Below the pieces are notes generated by a model. The model was given only the letters and a program-made list of their open reading frames with translations, was not told the DNA's origin and ran no database searches. A stretch of DNA of 64,000 nt from Macrobrachium rosenbergii (taxonomy: Eukaryota > Arthropoda > Malacostraca > Decapoda > Palaemonidae): assembly GCF_040412425.1 (NCBI RefSeq), contig NC_089777.1, forward strand, positions 30,275,037 through 30,339,036, written 5' to 3'. Positions 36,156 through 49,104 of the stretch are shown here, piece by piece (position 1 is the stretch's first letter; each line of letters starts with the position of its first letter). The position numbers and the translations under genes were made by a program.

Positions 36156-37206
36156 CTGTTGGGCTCGTGAAACACAAAACACACAAGTTATTACAGTTTT
36201 AGAATGATTCTTCAATACTTTCCACGAGTATTTACGGGGTCCCAATTGCAGAATCTGGAAAATCAGTAGTAAGGCAAGGGAAAACTGCAGTAACTACCAT
36301 TTTCTCAGTTTTGTATTATTGCACATACTGCAGTCTTCCACTTGAGGGCAGAATTGGTATAAACAAAAATTTCTGCCTTCATACGGTATAAAAATAATAT
36401 GACTGTCCCGTAGAGAAAATGCACTACTATCTATCTTTCTTGAGCGCTTAGCTTCTCCTGGTCAGGACTGGGTAGTCTCTTAGCAAAAAAGAACACTGGT
36501 CAACTTTGAACACCCTTGAGGGCTTGCATTAATTTGCCGCTTTCCGAAATTGCAGCTTGCCCAATCACATAACTGTGATCAATCAAAACAATGAAAATCA
36601 CTTACTGGTCGGTCGCCAAACACATGACATTTCTCGAAAGCCAAGGTATGAAAATAACATGAAAAAAAGAAAAAAAAAAGACATAATACATTACTGGCTG
36701 TGTAATTATTCCGCGGGCACCAAAACACAGCCCACCTCACTTTAATTGCCCCTTTTCAAACTGTAAGCACTTTTAATGCCCACACCAGCAATAATGGGAA
36801 ATTAATATTCATTGCCGTATGGAAGAGGCGTGTTTTATGCTGGAATCCGTTTAAGATAATTACAGGCCTTTCAATGCTGAGACAATGACGTTGTGTGTTT
36901 TATTGTCGGCTGGGGGTCCGGTTCATCCGAGAAAGAAATGGTGTTCGGACTGAGGGAACATCTGAGGAGTTCCGAGGGGGAGGGGGAGGGGGAGCAGTGT
37001 AGAAGGCCAGCCATTAGCTTAGATTTACAATCCAACCTATTCTTCATCTGACGCTCATTGGCTGCACCTCAATTCAGGCTTTTAACTAAATTCACTACAT
37101 GTGTTTCAGTACACGGATTACACGATGATTTAGTTTAAGTCTAAGACTCCAACTCTCCCTCCCGGGGAATATCTGGTAACAAATGGAGGGATAGATCATA
37201 GCGGGG

Positions 37207-37214
37207 TATATAAT
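37207..37214 (+). promoter_or_regulatory. TATA-box-like sequence before a CpG-rich stretch
   Basis: TATATAAT is preceded by GCGGGG. The next 100 bp are unusually CpG-rich for this window (ATCGCGCGGTCG, GCCGCGCGAG). A start site near 37238 would be expected, but no initiator or coding exon is evident. Confidence 0.2.
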
Positions 37215-37877
37215 CAGCCAACTAAGGCTAATCGCGCGGTCGTTACAGCGTAGGCTCGTTTTACCTCCGAACTAATAAGCGAATATAATAGCCGCGCGAG
37301 ATCTTAGAAAAATACAAAGGCAGGCTGAAAGGGTCTGAAGTGCAGAACTAGCTTAGCAGACTGACAAGTTCGTAACGGGTATTCAAGCAAAATATCAGCC
37401 ACTTCGAGCAAATAATCTATGCTATGAGAGGTACCTTTGAACTAGAAGCCGGAGTTTCACTCGACTGAAAACTAAGCTTAAACGTAAGTTTAACAAGTCT
37501 AATTTGAACACTTTTATAGGATACACAAATACTCATATTCTTAACACCGGGGCTGCTTTTTAAATCGCTCTCCAAAAGTAACAGTCACCCAGGACAAAAC
37601 CGCAAGCGAAAGGTCTACCAAAGTACTCGAGACTTCTCTAGACATCTGTCTACCGAAGATTAAACAGGTTAATTCATAAAGCTCAATGCTTCATCTGATG
37701 TTTTATATTCGTTAACAAAAACTGCGCAATGGTGAGGTGTACCAAAGTTTACACAACTGCAATCACTTTTTGTTAAAATATGACAAACTGATTAAGCCTG
37801 GATAGACTCGAGTACAACTTCCCTCAGAAATGACGCTGAATTTCCCACTGAACAGCCCAAGTTTTCCTTAAAAAAAA

Positions 37878-38072
<195 letters not shown>

Positions 38073-38376
38073 GCGTGAACTAAAATGCTAAAATTCTACT
38101 AATAAATAAGGAGTTACTGCTGATCTGCCCAATGAACTACTCAAGTTACGAATAAAAATTACATGTACTGTACAATGAAAGTCACTCCCAAGCAATAAAA
38201 AAAAAAGTCTAATCGGCGCACTATATCCAGAACCCTGAAAACCTGCTCTGAACCAATTATTGCCAAACCTACTATCGAAACTTGCGTTACAAGCTTCCTT
38301 GGATTAGAGATGACAAAATAAAAGCCACTTTTTAAAAATTCTAAGCCTACTTATGCTTAACGAATGTAAAAGGTGC

Positions 38377-38688
38377 AATTTCTGAGACAGAACAGAATAT
38401 AGAATTTAGGCCAAAGGCCAAGCGCTGGGACCTATGAGGTCGTTCAGCGTTGGTAGGGAAGTTGAGAGTAAAAAGGTTTGAAAACCTCGCAGTTGCACTA
38501 TGAAACAACTGTTAGGAGAGGGTGGAAAGCAAGATGGAAGAAAGAGAATGTGAATGGAGTTACAGTAAAAGGAATGCGGGGGTTGCAGCTGGGGGCCGAG
38601 GGAACGCTGCAAAGAACATCAAGTAATGCCTACAGTGCACCGCGCGAGGTGCACTGACGGCAATACCACCCCTACGGGAAATTTCTGA
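38377..38688 (-). mobile_element. ~300-bp retroposon, copy 6, with 9-bp target-site duplication
   Basis: AATTTCTGA at 38377-38385 and 38680-38688 flanks the element. The plus-strand left edge is GACAGAACAGAATATAG. The hairpin CAGTGCACC / GGTGCACTG is intact. It shares the internal GGTTTGAAAACCTCGC deletion with copy 4, which suggests a subfamily. The minus frame at 38406-38612 belongs to it. Confidence 0.87.
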
Positions 38689-41600
38689 CATGCACTCGCG
38701 CAAACAGGAATCCTTATAAACCCGATCCGAGTTCTTTACACAAACTCAAACTAAAGCGGATATACAAATTTGAATTTGTTGTGACGCAGAGTGGAACTTT
38801 TGCTTTGAATAAATGGAAAGTCCACAGTATCATAGGGGTTACTTGGATCTATCAAATTATTCAAAGATAGAATAATGTAACGTTCATGATACGAGAGATG
38901 TCTACTTACACGTAAATAATTCGGCAACTTCCGTGAAGGACCACGCATCATTAACGATCGGGTAATGAGGGTCTCGAGGGTACACAGAAGTATCACAGCA
39001 AACTTCTACAGGACAAAGGACAATAATTTACACAATTTAGTACACTGTCCAAGGGGCAAATGTACACAATTTAGAATTTTTTTATTTAAAGGAAAATTAG
39101 CACATTTTCATCAATAAGAAAATGATTTACAGCATTCAGTCGATTCTTAAAGAGGGAAAATGGCGCAAACAACGTACAGTTCTTACCGACATACAATAAA
39201 TATCTGAAAAAAATTACATTCCACACTCGCGTGAAATGAAAGGGTATCTACCAATGCCCAGTCACCAAGCACTTGTCCGATGACTTGGGAAAATATTAAG
39301 GAGAGATAATTCAGGCTCCAACACTGTATAATGTCCTGGAGGGCAGGTGGGGATGCGGTCAATACAGGGGGCAGTAAGGGTCATGACTCACTACGGGGGC
39401 TCTTGTCCAGGTAATGACCACCTGGTGGTCACTAGAGCTCCCGTCCACGCCCACCACCACACCCACACCCAATCTCATAACCAAGAACTACTACCCATGC
39501 CCCTACTCTCCTGAATGAGCCACTCTTTTACTGCCCCAACCATGAAAATTCCACATAAAACCCCTACGGACGATAAAACCACATAATGGTAAACCCTAAC
39601 TGAACTTCGGGATAAAATAGTAAGCTACAATATCTTTTTATGTCAAATAAAGTAAAAAATAAAAATCAAAAAATTACACGGGAAATAGGCAAAAAAGACA
39701 ATTTACAAACATTCACGGTTCGAGTTATTTAAAATTATAACTTAGAGTTCAGATTATATTAACGCCTTTGTTGAAAAAACTTCAGACCTCAACATATAAT
39801 ATGCAATTTTCCCTTTTCTCGGATCATGGATTGTATACATTACTATACGCATAATCGTAAATAGTGAACCAGTTAAAACAGTGATGACACTAGTCAAAGA
39901 CTTGGGCTTAAGGCGAAAACAATTACTTGTCATTGCCATAAATATGCACAAAAAGAAACCAGCGAAGAATAATCTTCGATTCACTGCTTCAATAGTAAAA
40001 GGCATTGAGGAAAACCAGTCATTTGATCCAAACAGTCTCGTGACCTTACATTTCCAATAAGTATTACAGGAACATTCAAAAAAATGATTTAAAATTAAAA
40101 CTGAAAGATAGACTTTGTAAGTTTCCCTTTAAACATTTTGCTAATGGAAATGCTATAATGCAACATTTTACAATGGAAACACGTCGTAAATACAACACCA
40201 TAAACTCATTACCAAGCCCTATAAGAAAAAACAGAAATCACTTAACCTTTTACCTAATAATTAACACAACTGGATGCGGCTTTTAATCTGAAATCAAAAG
40301 AAGCGCTTGACAAAAAAGAAAAAGGCCATTCTTACACATTTTACTACACAGGATGGAATACGAATGATGAGAATCACTTCTGGTAATCATAATCCTCTTG
40401 ACACAATAACGCTTCCCAGAAGTTGCCTAACAAAACTATTTCCTCTCTCAACTGCCTCATTTTAATGCGTAAGGAATGACGACGAAATAGCCGCCCTTGC
40501 ATTTCCCCTTTCAATAAATACTCTCTTTTCTCTATTACCATCTCAAATGACCCATCATTCCCGGCTATCAGCTCTTACATCACAAACCCTTCTTACCACG
40601 GCAGCTACCATATTTTCCCTTTTGCCCAAGAGGAGGAGGGGGAGGAGGGAGGGTGGATTTAGGAGAAAGATTAAGAGCGGTGGAGGACGGAGCGGAGGGT
40701 ATAGCCAGGTCTCATCATGCCAACAACCCATTGTTCAGACCGTCGCAGGTTTCCGTGAGGTACTTAACTAATGTGATTGATGGGCGGTGGGCGGGGTCAT
40801 GTGGGCGTGAGGGAGGAGGTATAATAACAGGTCACTTGGCAGGTCATCCTTTAGTCCGAAACCTGTAAAAAAAAATTAACCTCTTCTCTTACGCTTTTAA
40901 CCATGCTGTTACTCCAAGTTTTTTTTTTTATATCATCCTTCGGACGTTCGACCATTACAAAATACTTTCGAGATCGTGGGAACACGGAATTTTAGTCCCT
41001 AGGAAAATAAATATTAAAAAGTTTATCAGGTCTGACGCAACAAACTTCAAACATCTTTGAAAAGTCAAGTTCCGCAAAACAACGAAATTCAAAATTTACT
41101 GAAACTGAAAAACAGTAAAATTACAAGGAACTGAAATAGGAACTTAATGAACTTTACACGAGTAGATAGAATCCCATTACAGTAAAATTCTGATTAAAAA
41201 TAAATTTTAGTTCCTAGTACCAAATCGGAAAGTTTACGGAACTACTTCAGTGCAATTTTGAAGGGAACGAAAAAATGTAAGTTAAAAAAATATATCTCTT
41301 AGAAATCGAATTTCTTCCATACACAACACAAAATATCTATATAGCAATAAGCAATGCGTAACCAGATTTCTTCCAGTGTAACACACCCTGTATTTATATT
41401 CATCTAACCAGATGGTCAGCCTGGCTCACTCGCGTCTCGTTACGGTAGGTATTCCTTGTTAAGACTTTCATTTTTCCTGATCTGCGTATACTTATTAAAT
41501 ATACGAAAAATCAAACTGAGTTAGCTGTCACTTCATAGAAAATAACTAAAATCATCTTCGTCCATCTCTTAACACAATTCCTTTACGGCTTCCACTACGT

Positions 41601-43764
41601 TAAATGGAATGTGTCTAATATTCTATAAAAGTCAAGTTTCCAATCTTAAGTTCCCGAACCCGCTGTATAGCAAATCCTTGTAACATATACCCTTACTCCC
41701 AGCGGACCTAAGTCCTATGGAGCACAGCCATAAAAATATTTAAGATTCCGTCAAAATCTCAAACAGAACACAGGTCTTATCACAAAACCTAATTATGTCT
41801 TACGTGCTTCAGTATCTAAAGTACACCTACGTACAAACATGAAATTTGCAGAAAAAAATATAGCTTCAATGATTAATTGATGGGGGTCATCTTTACAAAA
41901 AAACTTTCATTTCACAATCTATGCGCATTTTTGGGTCAGGTCATTCACTCTGTCCAGCGAATAAAAAAAATAATAACTGTCGAACAGAATGGGCCTTACT
42001 TGTGCGTTGTGATATAAAAAATAATTCAAGATAAAAATTTTCAACTAACAGTATTGACTGTTAACCTCTATATGGATTAAAGTCTTAATTATTTAAATAC
42101 CCTCACGGATAAACTGTATATCTAAGAATATGTATAGAGAAATGTCAATGTACAAGAAACTCAAAATGCAACATCAGTATGTCTCAAACTTTACCACTCA
42201 AAACTTGAATTATGGTGGATACCTATGAATATCCCCTGAAGATTATGTACTGTATACGGAAAGTTACAATGTATGCGAAACTTGGAATGCAAAAACCATA
42301 TTTACCATAAATTTCATCTGGGAAGTCAATCATTTGTACATACGAATACACGAATATGTCAGGGGACTATCTACATAAAAATAAGACAACGTACATAAAA
42401 CTGAATGCTAAGTATATACCAAAACTCAACCAGTTATATGATTCCAATGTGAATTCTGAATACAAAAACTGAATAAAACCTACTTATAAGAACTGACAGA
42501 AGACTTCTACACCATTCTGAGCCCGATTCTTCAAAACAAGGACTTGCGATTCCTGGATTCTAAGAAAATGAAAATGCAAAAGGAGATCCAAATCGGTTCA
42601 AAACTTCTGGTCAGCATGACGATAATTTGCTTGCGATGGGTCTTCTACAATCCCCGAGTCCCAATTTTCAAGACTTTTGTAGGAAGATAGGCACAAGCTA
42701 TGAGAATATTTCCTTACGAATCCCGAGTCAGCATGACGGTCCTACGTGAGTATTTTAATAATGACGTGAGTATTTACTAACTCCAGAGGAATATAACTAC
42801 TTACACCGAAATACTGAATATACAGCAAGGGGAAGCAAGAATACAAAATATTGAAATTACTTTTAGTCAAAAAGTTTCTCAGAACTGAAAAAATAACGAA
42901 CAAACAAAACTATAGCAAAAACTGAGTTATAACCCAAAGAATGCACTGCAAATTAAGACAAATAATTATGGCACAAATTCATGGTTAAGGCGATATGCCA
43001 GCAAAAAATGAAATAAAACACCATCCCAAAATTCAAACGACTGAAATGGTAAGCTACTTATTATGGACAAGAAGGAACCAACAAGAACACCAAATTAAAA
43101 CTACTAAAACCAACGGACATTGGCAAAATACCTACCAGCGGTTTAAAGAACTTCTGCAGATATGTACGAAGAGCACCGATTACAATATTCGCCGTCCACG
43201 CTACCACGAGTGCTAGGAAATATGTTGCGGTATTCGAGTGCAAGCTGAACCCATCTCTATGAAAATGAGCCACCAGACGACATCACCTCTACCGACCACA
43301 TGGCCGCGTTATGTCATCGGCACTGGAACACCACTAAGAATCCCACGAGATCCGCCACAAATAGATAGCAGGGTCATTACGAGCGATTAAAACTCATCCA
43401 CTATTTTAGATTTCGAGCGCCAACAACCGAACGAGACATGGAACAGACACTCAGAATGCATTTATTTATTCATATCCCGTAGGAATGCTGGCCTATCACG
43501 AGATTCTTCTTTATTGCCTTTGCAGGAGAAAGGATGCATTAGGTGGGTACGTACAACTGTAATTTGCAGGCCCCCTGCTAGCCTGGGACATGTTGCTAGT
43601 GACCACACAGGAAGTGGAAAGGTGGGGGAAGGGAAGGGGGGGAGGGGGTTCTTTAATCCAACCTTTCATTCGACTTCAAAATCTTAAAAAACACACAACT
43701 TTAGAGAGAAAAACTTATGTGATTAACAGTGTTTTACAATACTTTGCATATTAAACTGCGAAGC
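38680..43764. other. no recognised gene
   Basis: Mostly AT-rich. A less AT-rich patch at 39240-39560 holds the 17-bp near-palindrome TGACCACCTGGTGGTCA (39415-39431). A purine-rich GGAGG patch lies at 40628-40700. Frames at 39754-40005, 40547-40868 and 42995-43273 are anonymous; the last (minus) is hydrophobic but unlike any known membrane protein. A G-rich run lies at about 43620-43650. Confidence 0.4.
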
Positions 43765-44094
43765 TAACTTTTAAGAATAGAATAGAATATAGAATTTAGG
43801 CCAAAGGCAAGCGCAGCTGGGACTATTAAGTCATTCAGAGCTGAAACGATAATTGACCGTAAAAAGGTTTGAAAGGCGTAACAGGAGGAAAACTTCGCAG
43901 TTGCACTTTGAATCAATTGTTAGGAGAGGGTGGAAAGTAAGATGGAAGAAAGAATATGAACGAAGTTACAGTAAAACGAAAGAAGGGGGTTGCAGCTAGG
44001 GACCGAAGGGGAGCTTCAAAGAACCGTAAGAAATGCCTACGGGGCACCGCATGAGGTGCACTGACGGCACTAACCCCCTACTGGGATAACTTTT
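43765..44094 (-). mobile_element. ~300-bp retroposon, copy 7, with 8-bp target-site duplication
   Basis: TAACTTTT at 43765-43772 and 44087-44094 flanks the element. The plus-strand edge is AAGAATAGAATAGAATATAG, a clear (AGAAT)n run. Core blocks match the family; the hairpin arms are partly decayed (CGGGGCACC against GGTGCACTG). Confidence 0.87.
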
Positions 44095-45267
44095 GGTTGA
44101 GGATTCTTTAGCAATGAAATATCACCTTAAGAGTCTACCCGACGTTGGAATAACCTTGGTTATCTCGTTTCCTGTTATTACTACTTATTCATAATTGAAC
44201 AGGTTTTTAAGATTCTGGCATGAACATTTTATTTTCAACTGCACTCTTTCAGAATTACTGTTCAGCTAAATCACTGTGCGCCAGTGAGAGCATGTAATTA
44301 ACTAATAATACAGCATATTAACTTTGCAATCACTCAACCATTGCCCTTCGTAGTTGAAAGCTTGTGGCGAAAAGTATATTTATGGAGGGATCATCCTCTT
44401 ATTAACGCATGAAAACTGATTCAACTGATTAACGCCGCTTCCTGTATCTTCAATTAAAATCCTGCTTTTAAATACTTCGATTACAAATGAGCTTTTAAAT
44501 AGTAAGATTTAAATACATTATTGTTTACTGCTGCTGCATTCTCATCTCAAGGCGAAGTTCAATTCTCTTAGGCCAGGTGATGAATTCATAATCTGTTTTC
44601 TCAAACCATGAGCTGTACAATAGCCTCTCTGACACGACCTGCCAGCCCTGGGTTTGAGTAACTTGTCTGCTAAAACATTTTTAGCTAAATATTCATTTAG
44701 CTATATATTTGATTGACAATTTGGAATTACGACACCACACGCTATACTTCTCCTATCTCGTCTAATACATCCATCCTACTCTATGGCAAATTATTGTCCA
44801 AGCAGATGGCTTTTCAGTCCATTCTATGAGAACAGTCTCTCATTACGAGCAATTATGCCACTGGCTCGATAATTTGAAAAGGACTCATTCTGTGCTGCTC
44901 AATTATTATTCTTTAAATAGAAGCCACCTCCCATTAAGACTTACGATGCTGACACAACAAAAGACTAGTGATCCTAGGAGCCACTTAATTGGCCAACTTT
45001 AAACAAATTAAACTGGCACTCTTATTACAGGGAAAAAATTCCCAGATACAATTTCACTGTACATTAAGCAATCAGTATCAAAAACCAGAGTTCAAAAACT
45101 TTCAAGACTAATGTACATAAACACACCTTAAAAATCTATCATCTTCCGTCCCTCATAATATTTTGATTATTCCAAAGTTCTGGCCTACCTGTTAACGAAA
45201 GTATGTCCCTACAATTCACTACAATTCATCTTCAACAATCACAATCTCCTAATACATTTCACTTACG

Positions 45268-45270
<3 letters not shown>

Positions 45271-45324
<54 letters not shown>
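45271..45324. repeat. (GA)n microsatellite
   Basis: A 54-bp perfect GA run. Confidence 0.98.
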
Positions 45325-45325
<1 letters not shown>

Positions 45326-46054
45326 AGACTGTTGCTTCAAATAGGGGACGGTTAGATTAAGAAAACTTCTGCATGAAAATCTTTATCATGTAAAAAATCT
45401 TCCATCCTGTGATCCCACGAGTAAGTCTGCAACGGGCAAGAACTACCGCTTTCGCATAAATGGCACTGCCAAGGTAAGCAAAGGGAAGGATCATGGCTTC
45501 TTGCTGAATGAAGTAAACTACGACAAACGGAGGAACGAACTCGAGAAATGAACGTTAGCAATCAATAACCAGAAATTTGTTTTAACGCGAAAATATCAAA
45601 AGATAACCGTGTCAAAGCACGAGACAGCTAAGACCCCTTAAGGGAGGGAAGGGGGAGGGCGCAGCTCTCATGAGAGAAGGTCTGGATGGATGGGCGAGTC
45701 GGGAAAGGAGGGTGTTAGTCCTAGAAGAGGGTCACTGCCATCATTACCATAACAATGTCAGGTTCCTTAAGACGACAATGTCGACCAATACAAACCACAT
45801 CACATCGTTTGTTTTACTCCAAACCCCATCACCTGCGAACCTACCTGGGATACGTGGTTGTAAGGCATACATCACTTCACAAATGAGCCAGAATTTATTT
45901 CCATGCTGAAGAAGGGCAGGCATCGGGTAGGGGCCCACATGGGGCAGAATGTGGTCTTCTAGAGCTACAGGTTCGTGATGTATCACCGTGAAGACTTTGG
46001 TCAGATAATACTGTGTAAATGTGCCTTCTCTTACTTCCTATTGAGCACCATATT

Positions 46055-46140
46055 CTCTGGAAGCGTGAATTTCAAGTCAAGGGCCCCTGTGGGCTTGTTC
46101 CATATGAATAGGGTGCATCTTCTGAATAATAATAATAACT
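46055..46140 (+). mobile_element. LINE-type 3' end with AAT tail
   Basis: TCTGGAAGCGTGAATTTCAA, then GGGCTTGTTCCATATGAATA and CATCTTCTG, run into a short (AAT)n. I recognise this ending from decapod sequence, where it precedes long AAT tails; that is memory, not a search. The 5' limit is unclear and no coding part remains. Confidence 0.45.
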
Positions 46141-47297
46141 GAATGAAACACCAAATATGAGGTCCAACTTAGCTGTATCATGTTAGGCGATATTTCAATT
46201 AAAACAACGACTACAAATGCCAACACTTTCAAGATTGATCCAGCTATCAGGATGAAACTAATGTGACAGCTGGTTCACAAAATCACGTTCAAGTAGTGTC
46301 CTTCTCGTATGGAATGGTCAGAAGAAAGAGCCGTCACAACTGAGAAATTTGTAAGAACCTTGTCCGACACCTGTCTGACACTTGCGATACATGAATTAAC
46401 AACACGCTGGACTCTTGTCAGCATTCTCAACTTTTAAAAAACTTTTTTCTTCAATGTGTCCCGAGTTTTTCTTCGACGCGACCCATATTTTTATTTCTTG
46501 AAAGTCAAACTTTAAAAAACAAAAAGAATTTGTTTACTAGTCTACTGTATGAAAATATATAAACGATGAAACAAATCGAACTAATTTGAATACCTGCTTT
46601 ACTCTAGAAAATATTTAGAATAACTACCGTAATTTTTAAGTATATACTAATGTATTTAACTTTGATTTGGATACCTACTTGACTCTACAGAAACTATCGG
46701 CAGCACGTACCGCAAAGTGTAAACATTTGAATTTAACCTATTTTGCACACCTGCCTTACGTACTATGAGAAAATAACTACGTAATCTCCAAGTAAATCCT
46801 AATTTATCCAAGTCTCAGATCCATCCACCAACAAGGTTACTTTTTGGAAACCCTTCCAACGACCAATTTTGTCCCAGAGTTCAATGCATTCACAAGCGAA
46901 TATACAATAAGCCGAAAATTCCACGACGTAGCTTAACTGACAAGTGATGAATCAAAATATTAATTTGTTCATGAAACCTGGAAGTTTTTATTTACATAAT
47001 GGACGAAACAAGAGCCCCCAGATCACTCCTTTGCTAAAAGCCACACCATCGACATGTATGAGAAAGGAAAGGAGGGAAGGGGGAGGAGGGAGGGTTAAAT
47101 AGGAAGGTAAAACAGGGGGAGGGGGGAGGTTGAGGAGAGAAGAGGAACTGCCGAAACATGGGTGTAACATCTGCCTAGGAGAAGGAGACAGGTGTCGCGC
47201 CGTAGTGCGAGTGGTGTTAACAACGGAGCGGCATCGTGTCGACCAGTGTCTCGCCACCCACGACCCAATGTCTCGCACAAAGCGCCCAACGATCATA

Positions 47298-47670
47298 CAC
47301 CCGACAACTAGCCAAGCCTTCCTCTTCCTCCTCCCCCTCCTCCTCCGAAGGCCATTTCTTCATCTCTTTAAAAACCCCTTCGATGATGATAATGCCAAAG
47401 GCTTCACAAAAAAATAAAAAACTGACTAAATTCAACCAAATTAAACGTATCCATACACCGATAATTAGGCAAGCCTTCCTCCTCCTTAGTCAAAGGTTGA
47501 AAAAATGCAAAACAAGTCTGACTAAATTCAACCAAATTAAACACAACGTTTCCATGCACCGATATTAAAACCCCTTCGTTGATGATAATGTCAAAGGTTT
47601 AAGGAAAAATAAAAAGGAAACTGACTAAATTCAACCAAATTAAACACAAAAAACGCTTCTATAAACCGAT
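47298..47670. repeat. three irregular tandem copies of a ~100-bp unit
   Basis: CTGACTAAATTCAACCAAAT recurs at 47422, 47518 and 47621. AAACCCCTTCGATGATGATA (or GTTGATGATA) precedes copies 1 and 3. CAAGCCTTCCTC precedes copies 1 and 2. CCGAT follows all three after a variable spacer. The copies exchange upstream modules, so the array is a patchwork and not a simple duplication. Confidence 0.85.
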
Positions 47671-48382
47671 ACCTAACCAACCATTTACTAATACACCAAC
47701 GAAGTACATCCTCGTGGTATGTAATACTTTAACGGGTAAAAACCCCATTAAAAACATCGAGCAAATCAAACCAACAATCAGAGCTTGTTTAATGTCTGAA
47801 ATTAATATTTCATTAAAAACTCACCTATCCCAAACATCAGCTAGCCATAAGCAAAAAGTGCGTATAACAAAACTTGCTGCATTCGTAATTCCCCCTTAAA
47901 AAGATTGAAATTCACTAATGAAGCTTGAACCTAATGCCGGTGCCGATAATTTCTGAATTAAAATCTCAAAATTTGAATCGAGAACAAGGACAGGCCCTTG
48001 CAGTGAGTACAAGATTTTCCCCGAACACTGCGATCCATGTAAACCACTGAAAAAAAAATAATAGTGGCCAAAATAAAAATTTAATCCAGAGGTTTCCGCA
48101 AGGTTAATTGCGATCCCATATTGATGGGTATAAAAAATGCCCAGAATACCCGTATACTGTTAAAAATTCAAAACTCGAAACCTACCCTGTCAGGGTACGA
48201 GCCAGACCTCCTGGTATTAGATATTTCCACTGCAGCGGACCTTCATAAAAAATAATAATAGAACAGCCCATAACGTCACAACTGCAAACAATACCCTCAA
48301 TGTACAGCAACAATCGTTGTTTTAGTTACCCGGCATGAATAATACTTAATGTAAGAAATAATTATGCTGAGGTTTCCTCTAC

Positions 48383-48617
48383 ACTTACAACTTTCCATAG
48401 TTCTTCATTGGATGGGTGGGTAGAGCTCTCGGCTAGCACGCTGTTGGCCCAACGTTTGACTCTCCGACCGGCCAGTGAAGAATAGAAATTCTTTTCTCGT
48501 CATAATGTGGTTCGGATTCCACTAAGCTGTAGGTCCCGTTGCTAGGTAACCCTAGGAGAGCTGTTAATCAGCTCAGTGGTCTGGTGAAACTAAGATATAC
48601 TAACTTACAACTTTCCA
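48383..48617 (+). mobile_element. tRNA-headed SINE with a perfect 15-bp target-site duplication
   Basis: ACTTACAACTTTCCA occurs at 48383-48397 and again at 48603-48617, enclosing a ~205-bp element. The head resembles a tRNA: an A-box-like TGGGTAGAGCTC near 48416, TAGCACGCTGTTGGCCC, and a B-box-like GTTTGACTCTCC near 48454. The body carries TAATGTGGTTCGGATTCCAC and GTAGGTCCCGTTGCTAGGTA. The tail CCCTAGGAGAGCTG to AACTAAGATATAC matches the minus-strand fragment at 19022-19078. Compared with decapod copies I remember, a segment before CCCTAGGAG appears deleted. Confidence 0.85.
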
Positions 48618-49026
48618 CAAAATGGCTCGAAAACACCTCGCGAGTCCTTGAAAGATCAACGTAGATATAGGGTAGCAGTACATCTATAATGAACGGTGAC
48701 GGGCTACCGGTGCTACCGAACCGAATGCTTCTCTGTGGCACTTGGGTAATCCAATCAGCTCACAGTTCCACGTAAGCAACGTCACCCAAACATTACAAAC
48801 TAAACCCATCATATTACTAGCTTTCAACCGTCAAATTTCTAAAGGCAACTGACTTTAGTATTTCCGTGTGAACTACGACCACCTTACTGGGGGAAGGCAA
48901 AAAAAATTATAGCGCGTATTTACAAATATGAATAAGATCAACGTCAAGTTAAAAAACATTCTTCACTTACGAGTACCACGTGGGCATTTTCATAAACATT
49001 CATTCCAGCAATTAATATGTGAATTT

Positions 49027-49027
<1 letters not shown>

Positions 49028-49099
<72 letters not shown>
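49028..49099. repeat. (GA)n microsatellite
   Basis: A 72-bp perfect GA run. The Ser-Leu minus frame at 49026-49265 is its translation. Confidence 0.98.

Positions 49100-49104
<5 letters not shown>

Larger units (their letters stand above)
44095..48382. other. no recognised gene; LINE 3' end, GA tract and local duplications
   Basis: Frames at 45352-45561 (minus), 45670-45986 (both strands) and 46988-47435 (both strands) carry no domain. The last group covers purine-rich G runs at 47064-47140 and GGAGG-type sequence. Confidence 0.4.

Noticed and set aside
43061..43273. Hydrophobic 70-codon minus frame suggesting a membrane protein
   Set aside because: No charged-residue pattern or family match, and an overlapping plus frame of similar length exists; likely compositional.
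48416..48470. Stand-alone tRNA gene
   Set aside because: The A/B-box-like head is fused to a SINE body within a target-site duplication; it lacks a full cloverleaf.
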